From assembly GCF_020342435.1 (NCBI RefSeq), contig NZ_CP080504.1, positions 565,692 through 629,691 of the forward strand: DNA of 64,000 nt. The letters run 5' to 3'. Positions 33,035 through 43,897 of this stretch are shown in pieces; position 1 is the first letter of the stretch; each line of letters starts with the position of its first letter. The position numbers were made by a program, and so were the translations under genes. Origin of the DNA: Candidatus Vallotiella sp. (ex Adelges kitamiensis) (GTDB lineage Bacteria > Pseudomonadota > Gammaproteobacteria > Burkholderiales > Burkholderiaceae). The notes below the pieces were generated by a model. It was not told the origin of the DNA. It saw only the letters and a list, made by a program, of their open reading frames with translations, and ran no database searches.

Positions 33035-35188
33035 TTATGCTTGATAATAGGTAGTAAGCGGACGAATGGAGCCTGAAATGATTGTTGCTCCAAAATCTCG
33101 AATCAATGTTTGTATCAACGGATCGGAGTTAATTTCTTTCTCAGCTTTCTGCTGTTGATGTGCTTGCCACGCAATCTCTGCTGCAGAGGCTGTTTGGCAT
33201 GTAGAACCGATCGATACAGTCACGTGAACTAAGCGATCTAGAGCTAGCTCGAGCGCAGATTTCAACTTACTAACATGTACTACATCTGCATATTGCGGAA
33301 CTGACACGCGCAATATAAGTTCATCATGATTACACGCTATAAACTCACTGTTCAATGCAAGCTGGTACGCAATGCCCCGAAGCGATAGAGATGCTGCTAA
33401 TGTTGGCCAATCTCCGTTATACCCGAGAGACTTAAGGGACATATCTGAATTAAGTGTGAGATTATCTACTATCGCGGCGAAATTAGGCACATTAATCTCA
33501 TTTTCAGGTGGCGTATTATCGCAGGCCGTTACCGCTGCCGCAGATTCAGGATAAATACTTTGGGCGCTCTGCGGTGTTCTTACCTCAACAGTTAGTGCAC
33601 AACTGCGTTTACTTGCAATACGGAGAACTTGACCCTGCAACATACTAAGCGCGGTGCTAGCTAGACTATTAGTATACGATAAGTTTGGCCATAATGAGGT
33701 AATTTGTGGTAATGCTGAAGTAGCCATATTATTTGCTGACGCCAGTTGACTTGAATCAGCCTCAATTGTATCCAATGTCGTATTGCTCATGTTGACTACA
33801 TTCATTTCATCTAGCTTTAATCGGTACGCTCTTACACTACTCGAATTAGTACTGCTGTCGCTCATGCATGTCGTATTCATGTGTACTACTTTCGTATGGA
33901 GTTTTTCCGTCCGCATTACCTTATTCACATCAGTTTCACTCTTTATAGCTTTAGGTTTTCTAGGAAAATATACAGCCACCGTTTGCTCTGCCTCAGCGGT
34001 GTAGATGCTACTAGCTGTCAAGTCTTTAGTACTCGGCATACTTCCTACTGGGATACCAATGGTAGGTGGTGTATTTTCTTCTGCAGACCCATATGTCGTA
34101 TTCACAGTATCGAACACAAGCATGCGCAATAACGTCATCGTGAAACCAGCATACCCATCTGGGGCTAGACCTAGCTCAGAACGGCCGATCGTTGCGATTT
34201 GATAATATAGCTGCACAGTTTCTGGTGTAAACTGCTCCGCAAAATGACGGATATCCTCCGCCTCTGGCCATTCATCTAGTACCGAATCAGGCACTACCTG
34301 TGCCCAGGCAATACGATGCAGAAATCCAGACAAATCTTGTAGAGCGGTCGAAAATGATAGGCTACGTGCCGTTATCTCGTCAGCCAGAGAGAGTACCTTA
34401 GCACCATCGTGCATAGCAATCGCATTCAATAGCTGCACGAGGTAAATTTGGTCTAGTGCGCCGAGCATACTGCGTACAGTCCGCTCAGTAATAACTGTGC
34501 CGGCTGCATGTCCAATCGCCTGATCAGTTAACGATAGCGCATCGCGTATACTACCGTCAGCGGCGCGCGACAACAAGCGTAACGCTTTCGTCTCGAAACC
34601 AACGCCTTCTTGGGCTAGAATATGTTCTAGATGCGATACGATATAACTTATTGGCACTCGTTTAAGATTAAATTGTAAACAGCGCGATAACACTGTAACT
34701 GGGATCTTCCTCGGGTCCGTCGTCGCGAGAATAAACTTTACATGTAGCGGCGGTTCCTCAAGCATCTTAAGCATTGAGTGGAAGGCATGTTGGGTTAACA
34801 TGTGTACTTCATCAATCATATAAACCTTGAAGCGTGCATTAACAGGAGCGTATACGGCACGTTCGAGTAGTACTGACATCTCGTCAACGCCTCGATTACT
34901 TGCTGCATCTATTTCAACATAATCGACAAAGTAACCCCCTTCAATTTCGAGACACGCCGAGCATGTGCCACACGGTGTATCGGTAATGCCGGCTTCGCAA
35001 TTGAGTGCTTTTGCTAAGATCCGAGATAGCGTTGTCTTACCGACTCCACGCGTGCCAGTAAATAAATAAGCGTGATGCAGCCTTTGTGCCTTCAGAATAT
35101 GGGTGAGCGCGCGCACTACGTGCTCCTGGCCGACTAACGATCCAAAATCTTTTGGACGCCACTTTCGTGCAAGAACTTGATAGATCAT
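33035..35188 (-). CDS. dnaX: DNA polymerase III subunit gamma/tau
   Basis: A 717-residue clamp-loader ATPase. The start MIYQVLARKWRPKDFGSLVG is canonical. Walker A GTRGVGKT lies near 45-52, a four-Cys zinc motif CEAGITDTPCGTCSAC at about 64-79, DEVHML (Walker B) and SRCLQF (sensor region) follow. The middle (about 370-560) is Ser/Thr-rich and poorly conserved. The C-terminal tau domain that binds DnaB and alpha is present (ELALDRLVHVTVSIG). I see no obvious slippery sequence for a gamma frameshift, though I could not scan it fully. Confidence 0.95.
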   Translation of the reverse strand: MIYQVLARKWRPKDFGSLVGQEHVVRALTHILKAQRLHHAYLFTGTRGVGKTTLSRILAKALNCEAGITDTPCGTCSACLEIEGGYFVDYVEIDAASNRGVDEMSVLLERAVYAPVNARFKVYMIDEVHMLTQHAFHSMLKMLEEPPLHVKFILATTDPRKIPVTVLSRCLQFNLKRVPISYIVSHLEHILAQEGVGFETKALRLLSRAADGSIRDALSLTDQAIGHAAGTVITERTVRSMLGALDQIYLVQLLNAIAMHDGAKVLSLADEITARSLSFSTALQDLSGFLHRIAWAQVVPDSVLDEWPEAEDIRHFAEQFTPETVQLYYQIATIGRSELGLAPDGYAGFTMTLLRMLVFDTVNTTYGSAEENTPPTIGIPVGSMPSTKDLTASSIYTAEAEQTVAVYFPRKPKAIKSETDVNKVMRTEKLHTKVVHMNTTCMSDSSTNSSSVRAYRLKLDEMNVVNMSNTTLDTIEADSSQLASANNMATSALPQITSLWPNLSYTNSLASTALSMLQGQVLRIASKRSCALTVEVRTPQSAQSIYPESAAAVTACDNTPPENEINVPNFAAIVDNLTLNSDMSLKSLGYNGDWPTLAASLSLRGIAYQLALNSEFIACNHDELILRVSVPQYADVVHVSKLKSALELALDRLVHVTVSIGSTCQTASAAEIAWQAHQQQKAEKEINSDPLIQTLIRDFGATIISGSIRPLTTYYQA

Positions 35189-35382
35189 TACATGATTGTA
35201 TCAGCAACAATCGGGGACGCTAGTTGCGAATTAGCTACCCAAAGTTTTAGATACAGGTGTATAAGTGAAGAAAAATAATATTGCGCTGGAGGATTAGCAT
35301 ATAACGGCATAGGCATGTTTTTGGCACCGGGCTAGCCGAGAAGGATTAGCTTGAAGATTAAGCTCATCTCAAAGAAGAAGGT

Positions 35383-35478
35383 GACGAGCCTAACCCTCGG
35401 CACTAGAAGAAAACGGCTATGGCTGTTTCGTTCCCGACCTGACCAGGTTTACCTTTCCGCTATGCGAGGAGGCCCGTC
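35383..35478 (-). ncRNA. ffs: 4.5S signal recognition particle RNA
   Basis: The minus strand contains the SRP domain IV hairpin: ACCTGGTCAGGTC, GGGAAC, GAAACAGCCA, close to the universal GGTCAGGTCC-GGAA-GGAAGCAGCC. The ends pair perfectly: GACGGGCC (35478-35471) with GGCTCGTC (35390-35383, one G-T pair). Two tetraloop-stem bases are swapped in a compensatory way, and one conserved G of the internal loop reads A. It lies just upstream of dnaX and divergent from trxA. SRP RNA binds Ffh and targets membrane proteins. Ends may differ by a few bases. Confidence 0.9.
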
Positions 35479-35707
35479 AAAAACATTCTAGCACTATATT
35501 ACATCTCGACGCCAGTACGCACGATGAGGAACAAATTACGTTAAAATTGTAGATGCAGGATATGCGAACGATCAGGGGGCAGTCTCGCCCTTGCGTTTCG
35601 CAAAGACCGCCGCTCGACGATATGCTGCTGCCGAGCGGGTTTTTAGAGATCGGGTATATCGGGCATTATAAGGCCGTATCCCTGGGGGATTTAGAGGTAA
35701 CGCGATA

Positions 35708-36034
35708 ATGAGTAAACAAATCAAGCACGTCACCGATACTTCTTTCGAGCAGGACGTGCTAAAGGCAGACAAGCCCGTCCTACTCGACTTTTGGGCGGAA
35801 TGGTGTAGTCCATGCAAGATGATTGCGCCGTTACTAGACGAAGTGTCATGTGAATACGGTGACCGCCTACAGGTTGGGAAGATTAATGTTGATCAGAATC
35901 CAACAACACCGGCTAAGTTTAGCGTGAGAGGAATACCGACATTGATTCTATTCAAGAATGGCGTAGTGGCCCAAACTAAAGTTGGCGCACTGTCGAAGGC
36001 GCAGATTACAGCACTGATAGACAGCCATATTTGA
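35708..36034 (+). CDS. trxA: Thioredoxin with WCSPC active site
   Basis: A 108-residue thioredoxin, electron donor for ribonucleotide reductase and general disulfide reductant. The fold is complete: the buried Asp (LLDFW, residue 27), cis-Pro region [12 protein letters not shown] (about 74-85). The active site is WCSPC at 32-36, whereas Burkholderia and most bacteria have WCGPC. A GAGG Shine-Dalgarno precedes the ATG. It has its own terminator and lies upstream of rho as in many proteobacteria. Confidence 0.95.
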   Translation: MSKQIKHVTDTSFEQDVLKADKPVLLDFWAEWCSPCKMIAPLLDEVSCEYGDRLQVGKINVDQNPTTPAKFSVRGIPTLILFKNGVVAQTKVGALSKAQITALIDSHI

Positions 36035-36060
36035 GCTATTGGCAATGCCCGAAATGTAAC

Positions 36061-36095
36061 AGCGCTTGTTGCATTCTTGCAACAAGCGCTTTATT
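36061..36095 (+). terminator. Terminator hairpin after trxA
   Basis: A perfect 13-bp stem, AGCGCTTGTTGCA (36061-36073) with its complement (36078-36090), closes a TTCT loop and is followed by TTATT. It lies 26 bases after the trxA stop and likely insulates rho. Confidence 0.85.
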
Positions 36096-36208
36096 GCAGC
36101 TATGCTGATATCATAAAAGCGGATACGTTTCAAACCGTATAACAATTAGGCTCGTCGCCTGACGACTCCCTTTGGTCAATTTTTCTCTTTCCTTAGCGGG
36201 ATTCCTGT

Positions 36209-37471
36209 ATGTATTTGTCTGAGCTCAAGTCGCAACACGTATCCGCTTTGATCGAAATGGCTAATGGTCTGGAAATCGAAAACGCGAATCGCTTGCGCAA
36301 ACAGGAGCTGATGTTTGCAATTCTAAAAAAGCGAGCCAAAACTGGCGAAACAATTTTCGGCGATGGAACACTTGAAGTGCTGCCAGATGGTTTTGGCTTT
36401 CTACGCTCACCCGAGACATCGTATCTAGCAAGCACTGATGATATTTATATCAGTCCATCGCAAATCCGCCGTTTCAACTTGCACACTGGTGACACGATCG
36501 AAGGAGAAGTTCGTACGCCAAAAGACGGGGAGCGATATTTCGCACTTGTCAAAGTCGATAAAGTTAATGGACATCCACCGGAGGCGTCGAAACATAAAAT
36601 TATGTTCGAAAACCTCACGCCACTACATCCGAATAAGCCGTTGTCGCTTGAGCGCGATATGCGTGGCGAGGAAAACGTCACTGGCCGTATCATCGATATG
36701 ATTGCGCCGATCGGAAAAGGCCAGCGTGGACTCCTAGTTGCGTCGCCCAAGTCGGGCAAAACCGTGATGCTGCAGCATATCGCGCATGCAATTAAGTCAA
36801 ACCATCCAAATGTTATATTATTTGTATTGCTAATCGACGAGCGACCAGAAGAAGTTACTGAAATGCAGCGATCGGTATCGGGAGAGGTAATTGCATCTAC
36901 GTTTGATGAACCGGCAGCGCGTCACGTCCAGGTTGCTGAAATGGTAATCGAGAAAGCAAAGCGGCTCATTGAGATGAAGCACGACGTAGTAATCCTATTA
37001 GATTCTATCACGCGCCTTGCGCGCGCCTACAACACAGTTGTTCCGGCTTCGGGCAAAGTTTTAACTGGAGGCGTGGATGCTAACGCACTGCAACGTCCAA
37101 AGCGTTTTTTCGGTGCCGCGCGGAACGTAGAAGAAGGTGGTTCTCTTACAATTATTGGTACTGCACTTATAGAAACGGGCAGCCGAATGGATGATGTAAT
37201 TTATGAAGAGTTTAAGGGAACCGGTAATATGGAGGTGCATCTAGAGCGGCGCCTTGGAGAAAAACGGGTTTATCCGTCGATAAACCTTAATAAATCAGGT
37301 ACGCGTCGCGAAGAATTACTTATTAAGCCAGAAATCCTACAAAAGATTTGGGTACTGCGTAAGTTTATCCATGATATGGATGAAATCCAAGCTATGGAGT
37401 TTCTTCTCGATAAGCTAAAGCAGACTAAGAATAATTCAGATTTTTTTGATATGATGCGCCGTGGTGGATAG
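36209..37471 (+). CDS. rho: Transcription termination factor Rho
   Basis: A 420-residue hexameric RNA helicase. It has the N-terminal RNA-binding domain with [19 protein letters not shown] (about 51-69) and the ATPase domain with [15 protein letters not shown] (about 171-185). Walker B is [16 protein letters not shown], then the Q-loop and R-loop region [18 protein letters not shown]. Most Burkholderia have APPKAGKT where this gene has ASPKSGKT. No good Shine-Dalgarno is visible before the ATG. rpmE2 follows after a decayed gap. Confidence 0.97.
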   Translation: MYLSELKSQHVSALIEMANGLEIENANRLRKQELMFAILKKRAKTGETIFGDGTLEVLPDGFGFLRSPETSYLASTDDIYISPSQIRRFNLHTGDTIEGEVRTPKDGERYFALVKVDKVNGHPPEASKHKIMFENLTPLHPNKPLSLERDMRGEENVTGRIIDMIAPIGKGQRGLLVASPKSGKTVMLQHIAHAIKSNHPNVILFVLLIDERPEEVTEMQRSVSGEVIASTFDEPAARHVQVAEMVIEKAKRLIEMKHDVVILLDSITRLARAYNTVVPASGKVLTGGVDANALQRPKRFFGAARNVEEGGSLTIIGTALIETGSRMDDVIYEEFKGTGNMEVHLERRLGEKRVYPSINLNKSGTRREELLIKPEILQKIWVLRKFIHDMDEIQAMEFLLDKLKQTKNNSDFFDMMRRGG

Positions 37472-37721
37472 TAGTTCTAAGATGCGTGTTATTGATCCGC
37501 AGCTCTTAAAAATGTATTGGTATAAATCTCCCGCTATAAATAAAGAGGGGCGTGTAGGTTTATGTGCGATAAATTTCTTTACATTAAATAAACAGGCATA
37601 CATCCTACCCCTCCAAGAGCATTATCAACTCCCGCCAGGGGTATGGGGCGCGACTATAGGACGCGACGATGCTATAGTAAGAAAGATACCTACTATGTAT
37701 AAGCAAGCTAATCTAGCTTAG
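37461..37721 (+). CDS. Unrecognised 86-residue open frame overlapping rho end
   Basis: It starts 11 bases before the rho stop in another frame and reads [14 protein letters not shown] to a stop at 37721. Composition is mixed ([20 protein letters not shown]) with no domain I recognise. In Burkholderia rpmE2 follows rho directly, so this frame may be random or a relic. No clear start signal was found; it could be read by coupling to rho. Confidence 0.2.
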   Translation: MVDSSSKMRVIDPQLLKMYWYKSPAINKEGRVGLCAINFFTLNKQAYILPLQEHYQLPPGVWGATIGRDDAIVRKIPTMYKQANLA

Positions 37722-38628
37722 CTCTATATTTTTCCTCATTAAGGATTTTCTTGACGATATGATTAATCCAGCGCTACTAAAAACTATACGAGGCATCGCA
37801 CTACACCTTGTTATTTGTACGTTTGAATGACTGAAGTAGATAGTGCTACGTAAATATATAACAAGCTAAAAGCAATGTCAGCGCCAGAAACGAGGTTACC
37901 GCACAGATTAAAATCTAGTGGATACTAAACGACCTTAAACATATGGTAGAGCGTATAAGTTAGAGCGCATAATAAGATAATCACACTACTTACAAGTATA
38001 TAATACTACTGCATACCCTAGGAGATAAAGAGCAACGTCAATTTATAAATAGCAATGGAAGCGACGTCTTAATATCGTGTTTCGTTTCATTTACTGCTTA
38101 TAAAGCTATAGTCACTCAATCATGCTGCCGTTATATTCTTTTGTTGTTAGGTAGACTCTTGTCTATAAAACCTTTTGACTAACTATATTACATTTGCTAT
38201 TAATAAGCCTCTTTAAAAGACAAAATTTCTAACGCGCTAATTCTTTTAGTTAACAGAAATCAAGCATAATCGCGCTTACTAATTTGTCTTTCTTATCACC
38301 TATGAAAAAATCCACATGATAATAAACGAATTTAAGTAACTGATAGAAGAGTCTCTAGGGAGACTAAGGCTTAGGTCTGCTTACCATTTTGAACCTAAAG
38401 CTTGGGCTATAAAGTCACTGCCTGCGCAGGTTTCTGATTTATAAAACTGTTGATGACAAAGCTGGCAGGCTTCATAATTTTGATCTACCTATACAAAACT
38501 CGGCTAGTATAAAGACCCTAAAAAAAATGATAACGAACTAATTGTCTCGAATAATATTCTTTTTTCTCTTTTTAGAAAAGCAGTGTTACACTCAAGAAAT
38601 TGAGTACTTCTTAAAGTTAAGAAAGACA
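37722..38628. other. Gene-free stretch between rho and rpmE2
   Basis: About 900 AT-rich bases. In related genomes these two genes are close neighbours, so this gap seems to have grown or to hold a decayed gene I cannot identify. It must contain the rpmE2 promoter. Confidence 0.4.
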
Positions 38629-38895
38629 ATGAAAAAAAATATTCACCCTGATATCCACGAAGTCGTATTCCAAGATATGTCGAATGGAAAAACTTTTATT
38701 ATAGGCTCAACGATTCAGACACGTGAGAAGATCGAGCTTGATGGAAAACTTTATCCTCTTGCAAAAGTTGAAGTATCTTCTGAATCACACCCCTTCTATA
38801 CAGGCGAGCAAAATAAGTTTTTAGATACGACGGGCCGAGTTGAAAAATTCCGACAAAAGTTTGGAAGCCGGGCTTCCGCAATGATCGTGAAGTAG
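38629..38895 (+). CDS. rpmE2: 50S ribosomal protein L31 type B
   Basis: An 88-residue type B L31, starting at the ATG at 38629 ([20 protein letters not shown]), rather than the upstream ATG at 38542, which adds an unrelated 29-residue leader. It has the family's [16 protein letters not shown] at the C terminus. It lacks the zinc-binding Cys pairs of type A, which marks the zinc-independent form. L31 stabilises the intersubunit bridge of the ribosome. Confidence 0.94.
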   Translation: MKKNIHPDIHEVVFQDMSNGKTFIIGSTIQTREKIELDGKLYPLAKVEVSSESHPFYTGEQNKFLDTTGRVEKFRQKFGSRASAMIVK

Positions 38896-40234
38896 AGCAT
38901 ACCCATAGAACAGCGTATCTTAGTGCCTGTTAGTGTTACTCTATTCATACATAAGCAGAGAGATATGCTTTAGTTTAAAGTAGTGCCTACGGAGATTAGA
39001 TACCCCCAACTCTAATCGGCAAATCTATCACGCTAGATCGCTGGTAACTGTATTAGTATTTGTAATCTTTAATATAGATGACCAGTCCTTGCCCTAATAA
39101 TACCCTTATTAACTCTTGTACTAAGCCTGTCCTAGATAAGCTAATAGATGGGCTAAATATTCTAACGCATGTGCTAGAGTTGTAATACGGGTGATTTATA
39201 GTGACTTTGACGAATGTGCTATGTTACATCTAAAGAGATGGTTCTATACAATCAAAAATTACTCCTGCTTTATATAGCCAGTGTGGCTGCTTGCTTTATG
39301 ATGATAAGCATTGCTAGGGTAGACTGCTTCGTGTCTCGAATATAAATATTTTGATATCTGTATTCTAGTTACCGCTAGTATTAGTTTTTGCTATAGAGCT
39401 ATCTAACTAACTAGTTTTATACTCTTGATCCCACTGCTTCGGGGATCTTCGCTGTTTAGGGATTACCGACTAAAGTGTCGCTTCTCTGTACTTAGCTTTA
39501 CAGGACTAGGTTTTTTAAAAAGTCTAATCAAAACCGTGGATTTGACTAGCGTCTTCTATTATTAAGTTGAGTTATATTAGTATGTTAGTGCACGGTAACT
39601 AAGATAGTACTAGAAGTACCGCTCTAACTAGCGACAGCATAGCCCTGATGTTAATATGTCTAATAATGCTATGTTTTTAACAATATCTCAAAAATCGCCA
39701 TATATTCACTATCTGTTTATATGCGTATTGAGTATCTTGCCAGTGTTTAATTAGCAATATCTTCAGAAATATGCGTTGTGCATTAGGCGAGAAGAATGAT
39801 ATGTTGATATATACCTAATACCTGAGGCGCTAAGTGCTCTATCCGTATGCTCGAAATCTCTCTTAGTAACAGCCAGCTTAGAAAGAAATAGTATATACCC
39901 TAATGAATAGCCCGCTTCTAAAGAATAAAGCTAACTTCCTATGTTTATTGACCTATCTATGTTCTAAAGTTAAATAAGTAAAGACAATCAATTTCACTAG
40001 ACAAGATTAATGCTACTAGGCGAGTTAGTCACGCAGCTTGTTATACTTACTTGGCGCGCTCTAAATATAGTCGCGCGAACGGTTTTAGTTTATAGCTAAA
40101 CTAGTTTGTTAAATTCATTAAAAGTCATGTGCCCATGCATCCAAACTTCTGACCTGGTTTAATTCTCATAAATCTTATTCTAATAGGTAGTAATTAATAT
40201 ATAACCAAAAGCCTGCTTGTATAGGCCTATAAAT
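38896..40234. other. Gene-free stretch before the tRNA cluster
   Basis: About 1.3 kb, AT-rich, with stops in all frames and no recognised relic. No tRNA, hairpin or motif stands out. Confidence 0.45.
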
Positions 40235-40311
40235 TGGCGGAGTGGACGGGATTCGAACCCGCGACCCCCGGCGTGACAGGCCGGTATTCTAACCAACTGA
40301 ACTACCACTCC
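40235..40311 (-). tRNA. tRNA-Asp (anticodon GTC)
   Basis: Minus-strand cloverleaf: acceptor GGAGTGG pairs with CCACTCC, T arm has GGTTCGAATCC, the anticodon loop CTGTCAC carries GTC. Discriminator G and an encoded CCA (40237-40235) follow. It is one of three tRNAs next to gltX. Confidence 0.97.
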
Positions 40312-40359
40312 AATTTATTTTTACAATGTACAAGAGCCTGCTTATTTTAGTGTTAAAAC

Positions 40360-40435
40360 TGGCGTCCCCTAGGGGATTTGAACCCCTGTACTCACCGTGA
40401 AAGGGTGATGTCCTAGGCCTCTAGACGAAGGGGAC
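40360..40435 (-). tRNA. tRNA-Glu (anticodon TTC)
   Basis: Minus-strand cloverleaf: GTCCCCT pairs with AGGGGAC, T arm GGTTCAAATCC, anticodon loop CTTTCAC with TTC. CCA is encoded. It lies 48 bases upstream of tRNA-Asp in transcription order, near the synthetase gltX that charges it. Confidence 0.97.
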
Positions 40436-40941
40436 CTAATGTTTTTACACTAAAAATTAATTATGGATAACTTCTCTTTGTTTGTGAAGTCTTTTTTTAT
40501 ATTTCTTTATATTTAGTGTCAGAAAAATAAAGAATACTAATCGAGGGCATGACTCCTAAGTAAGTTAGAAGAATTTTTTATACGATATAACTTTTAACAT
40601 TACTAGAATTCTATTCTAAAAATAATGATTTCATAAAATATTTTTTATATTTTATTATTAATACCCTCTTTTATTTTAGGAGTTATATATAAAAGTAATA
40701 TTTCTTTATTTATTTTTTATATTTAAAGTTTAGGAAAAAATATTTGTGAACGATTCAAAATTTACTGAGAATAAATATTATTGATATATAAATTATATTT
40801 TTCTAGAGGAATTAATTTCTGGTTTCTGAAATTTCTAAAAACAGATTTAGAAACCAGATTGAGATGTTTTATTAAATTAGACGCTCTAAAAGCACTAAGA
40901 ATCAATGTACTAAATTTAATATTTTTATATTATTTTTTATG
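40436..40941. other. Very AT-rich spacer between tRNA-Glu and tRNA-Ala
   Basis: Some 500 bases made mostly of A and T, with no open frame. It separates tRNAs that form a tight cluster in Burkholderia, so I read it as decayed or expanded spacer. It probably contains a promoter for the two downstream tRNAs. Confidence 0.5.
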
Positions 40942-41014
<73 letters not shown>

Positions 41015-41083
41015 TATACGTAGAAATTCTAAAAATAAAATAACTGTTTGTAAAGTTTTTTGACTTATAATTCGCTTCCAATC

Positions 41084-42484
41084 TCAAAGAAGCACTGCTC
41101 GCAGCCGATCAAGTACTATCTCTCGGTCGAATAACTGCAAAACTGCATCAATAGATGGGGTATACGTCGTTCCGACGACAAGTAGACGTACTGGCATTGC
41201 TAGTTGAGGCAGTGTGAGACCATAATCTTCTATCACTACCCTAAAGGAGTCTCGAATTGCCTGCTTTGTCCAGGGGATTGCTGTAAGAATCTCGATAAAC
41301 TTGATAAGAGCTAGACGTATAGCATCCGTTAGATATTGTTTCATCTCTTTCTCCGAGGGCGCCGGCGCTCGATAAAATATCACAGCACTTTCGGCAATCT
41401 CCTTGACAGTATTCGCTCGGTCTTTCAACAATGAGACGACCCTATCTAGCGGTACTCCTTGCGTTGCATCAATATTAAGTGTGATTAGCATTGGTAGTAC
41501 AAGTGATGCGAGGTGTGAGTTTTTAGCTTCTCTTAAATAATGTTTATTCAGCCACTTTAGTTTATTATCGTCGTGTCGTGCCGGTGACTTACCTAAGTTC
41601 TCGAGTCTGAACCATTCAACGAACTGTTCTCTTGAAAATATTTCTATATCGCCATGAGCCCAACCAAGCCGAGCAAGATAATTTAATACCGCTTCGGGTA
41701 GATAACCTTTATTGCGATATTCTATTAAGCTCATCGCACCATTGCGCTTACTCATTTTTTCGCCTTGCTCATTCAGAACCGTAGGTAAATGTCCATAAAT
41801 AGGTGGTATACCGCCTAGCGCACGTAAGATATTAATCTGACGGGGGGTATTGTTTAAATGGTCGTCGCCACGAATCACATGTGTGATCGCCATATCTAGA
41901 TCGTCAACGACAACACAAAAATTATATGTAGGAGTGCCATCGGACCGGGCAATGATTAGGTCGTCAAGCTCATGATTTGAAATCTCAATACGTCCTTTTA
42001 CTGCATCATTCCACGATACTGTCCCGGTTAGCGGATTATTAAAGCGTATAACGGGTTGCACACCAGTAGGTGGGGAGGGTAGCACTTTACCCTGTATAGG
42101 CCGCCAGGTGCCGTCATAGTGGGGTTTCAGACCCGACGCACGCTGTAGTGCGCGCATTGCATCTAATTCCTCAGTCGACATATAGCACCGATATGCGAAG
42201 CCTTGGTCGAGCATTTTTTTGACTACCTCACGATAGCGGCTCATTCGCTGCATTTGATAATACGGCCCCTCATCAAAATCGAGTCCTAACCACTCCATTC
42301 CATCAAGGATAGCCCGCGTAGCCTCTTCAGTGGAGCGCTCAAGATCAGTGTCCTCGATACGCAGAATGAAGGTCCCGTGATGTTTCCGAGCAAATGCCCA
42401 CGGATAGAGCGCAGAGCGAATGTTTCCGAGATGGATATAGCCAGTTGGGCTCGGTGCGAAGCGAGTACGTACAGAGGTAGTCAT
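41084..42484 (-). CDS. gltX: Glutamyl-tRNA synthetase
   Basis: A 466-residue class I synthetase that charges tRNA-Glu. The HIGH-type motif is [18 protein letters not shown] (about 12-29), and the KMSKS motif is [10 protein letters not shown] (about 241-250). The zinc-free type lacks the Cys motif of E. coli GltX. The C-terminal anticodon-binding domain is complete. Its tRNA gene lies downstream together with two others. Confidence 0.97.
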   Translation of the reverse strand: MTTSVRTRFAPSPTGYIHLGNIRSALYPWAFARKHHGTFILRIEDTDLERSTEEATRAILDGMEWLGLDFDEGPYYQMQRMSRYREVVKKMLDQGFAYRCYMSTEELDAMRALQRASGLKPHYDGTWRPIQGKVLPSPPTGVQPVIRFNNPLTGTVSWNDAVKGRIEISNHELDDLIIARSDGTPTYNFCVVVDDLDMAITHVIRGDDHLNNTPRQINILRALGGIPPIYGHLPTVLNEQGEKMSKRNGAMSLIEYRNKGYLPEAVLNYLARLGWAHGDIEIFSREQFVEWFRLENLGKSPARHDDNKLKWLNKHYLREAKNSHLASLVLPMLITLNIDATQGVPLDRVVSLLKDRANTVKEIAESAVIFYRAPAPSEKEMKQYLTDAIRLALIKFIEILTAIPWTKQAIRDSFRVVIEDYGLTLPQLAMPVRLLVVGTTYTPSIDAVLQLFDREIVLDRLRAVLL

Positions 42485-43897
42485 TAAAATGAGAGAATTC
42501 AGAGCCTGGCCTAAAAGCCATCACGAAGAAAATGTAAGATGCAGAAATTTCTTAAGACATATGCGGATACGACTAAAATTTACAGATAAGTAACGGAAAT
42601 CTGTATCGCCTATCTAGAAGACACACTTACTTTATCAAGATAAAGATTATTAAATATAATTTTTTAATTACCCAATTTATTGCGCGCTGCTCTAGTGTAA
42701 ACGCTTACGCTGAACAGCGTGCCAATGAGTTTTATTTCTTATTTCTCAGGCACCTGATCCACTCGACTAGTTACTTTTAGGTGCGCTTAATAATAAAGGT
42801 ATGCGCTTCTAAAGCGCTTGTCACTATATCAAAACTTATTTGAAGTGAGAAGATAAGTAACACACGACATACTAAATAATACAATAACATCCTTATCTAG
42901 TTGCATCCAATATTACTTGGCCGGGTGGAATTTACAGCTAAGAGTGCTTACACTCTTAGCTGTAAATTATCCGATCTTGATATTTTTCTAGATATTGAAA
43001 GTATATTACATTGAGATGAAATACATCCTGTCACGTTTTGCAGACAAGTGAACGGGCTGTGATTAGCATATAGCATCTACAAAAACTTTTGAATGAAGAG
43101 CAACTTTTCTGGAGAATCTTATGCATGCTAGTCATAAAAACCTTGTATATCTACCACTATTACAGTGGCAAGATGTGACTACTTATACGAAGTATGTATA
43201 GCTATTTATGAGAAGCACTAACTTATATAAAATATAAAGCTTATTTGATTGTGAGTGTACATTATTAGATAGTGCTGCGTTTAAACTGAACATCAGACTG
43301 CATGCAATTTCGATTGTACCGTGTACCAGTATGTCCCACTCTATACAAACAAACCCTTAAGCCTATCGAGTTAATATTATACTTACCTACTTCGAGTTAC
43401 CAGCTGAATAGCGCTTTCTAGATCTATCACAGCTAGTTAGTATAATATATGTAGCATTATTGCAATCGCTTTTAAGCGATACCATTGTCTTATCCGCGTC
43501 GTGGGAGTTATTGGTATTCTAAACAAAAAATTTGTTTAACACAGCACTAAGAATCGATGGAATCCGAATAGATTAAATTTAATTTAACGTGTAAGCTCCA
43601 TCACTAACCTGTGCTAAAAATGTCAGCGCTCTACCCCCCCTAATCGGGGTCTTATACTTTTTATACAGAGCAAGAAAGGGCAATAATCTAGGCAATAACT
43701 AGTAAATAAGTAAGAGAATAAAATTATAACTGATAATGCATTCACTGATGACCGGAAATTATAGAAACAGTCTAAAATTATATTTGTGGATCATTTCATA
43801 AAAATCAGGCACAAGATTAGCATGTTATGCTTTATATACTATGAGTTCGATATACCTCTAATAGTTCACTAGTACGCATCTAACATAGGAAGTATTC
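42485..43897. other. Gene-free stretch between divergent gltX and fabI
   Basis: About 1.4 kb without a recognisable gene. It must hold the divergent promoters of gltX and fabI. A perfect 18-bp inverted repeat lies in the middle (42929-42968). Confidence 0.5.
42929..42968. repeat. Perfect inverted repeat, 18-bp arms, 4-base loop
   Basis: AATTTACAGCTAAGAGTG (42929-42946) is followed by CTTA and the exact complement of the first arm (42951-42968). It is the strongest hairpin I found in the window. It lies some 445 bases upstream of gltX and 930 bases upstream of fabI, so it is not the usual terminator of a known gene. A short T-rich run follows on the plus strand a few bases later. Confidence 0.92.

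Noticed and set aside
35572..35707. GC-rich plus-strand frame before trxA, Arg- and Ala-rich
   Set aside because: No start, no family, interrupted before trxA; may be promoter region or old coding DNA.
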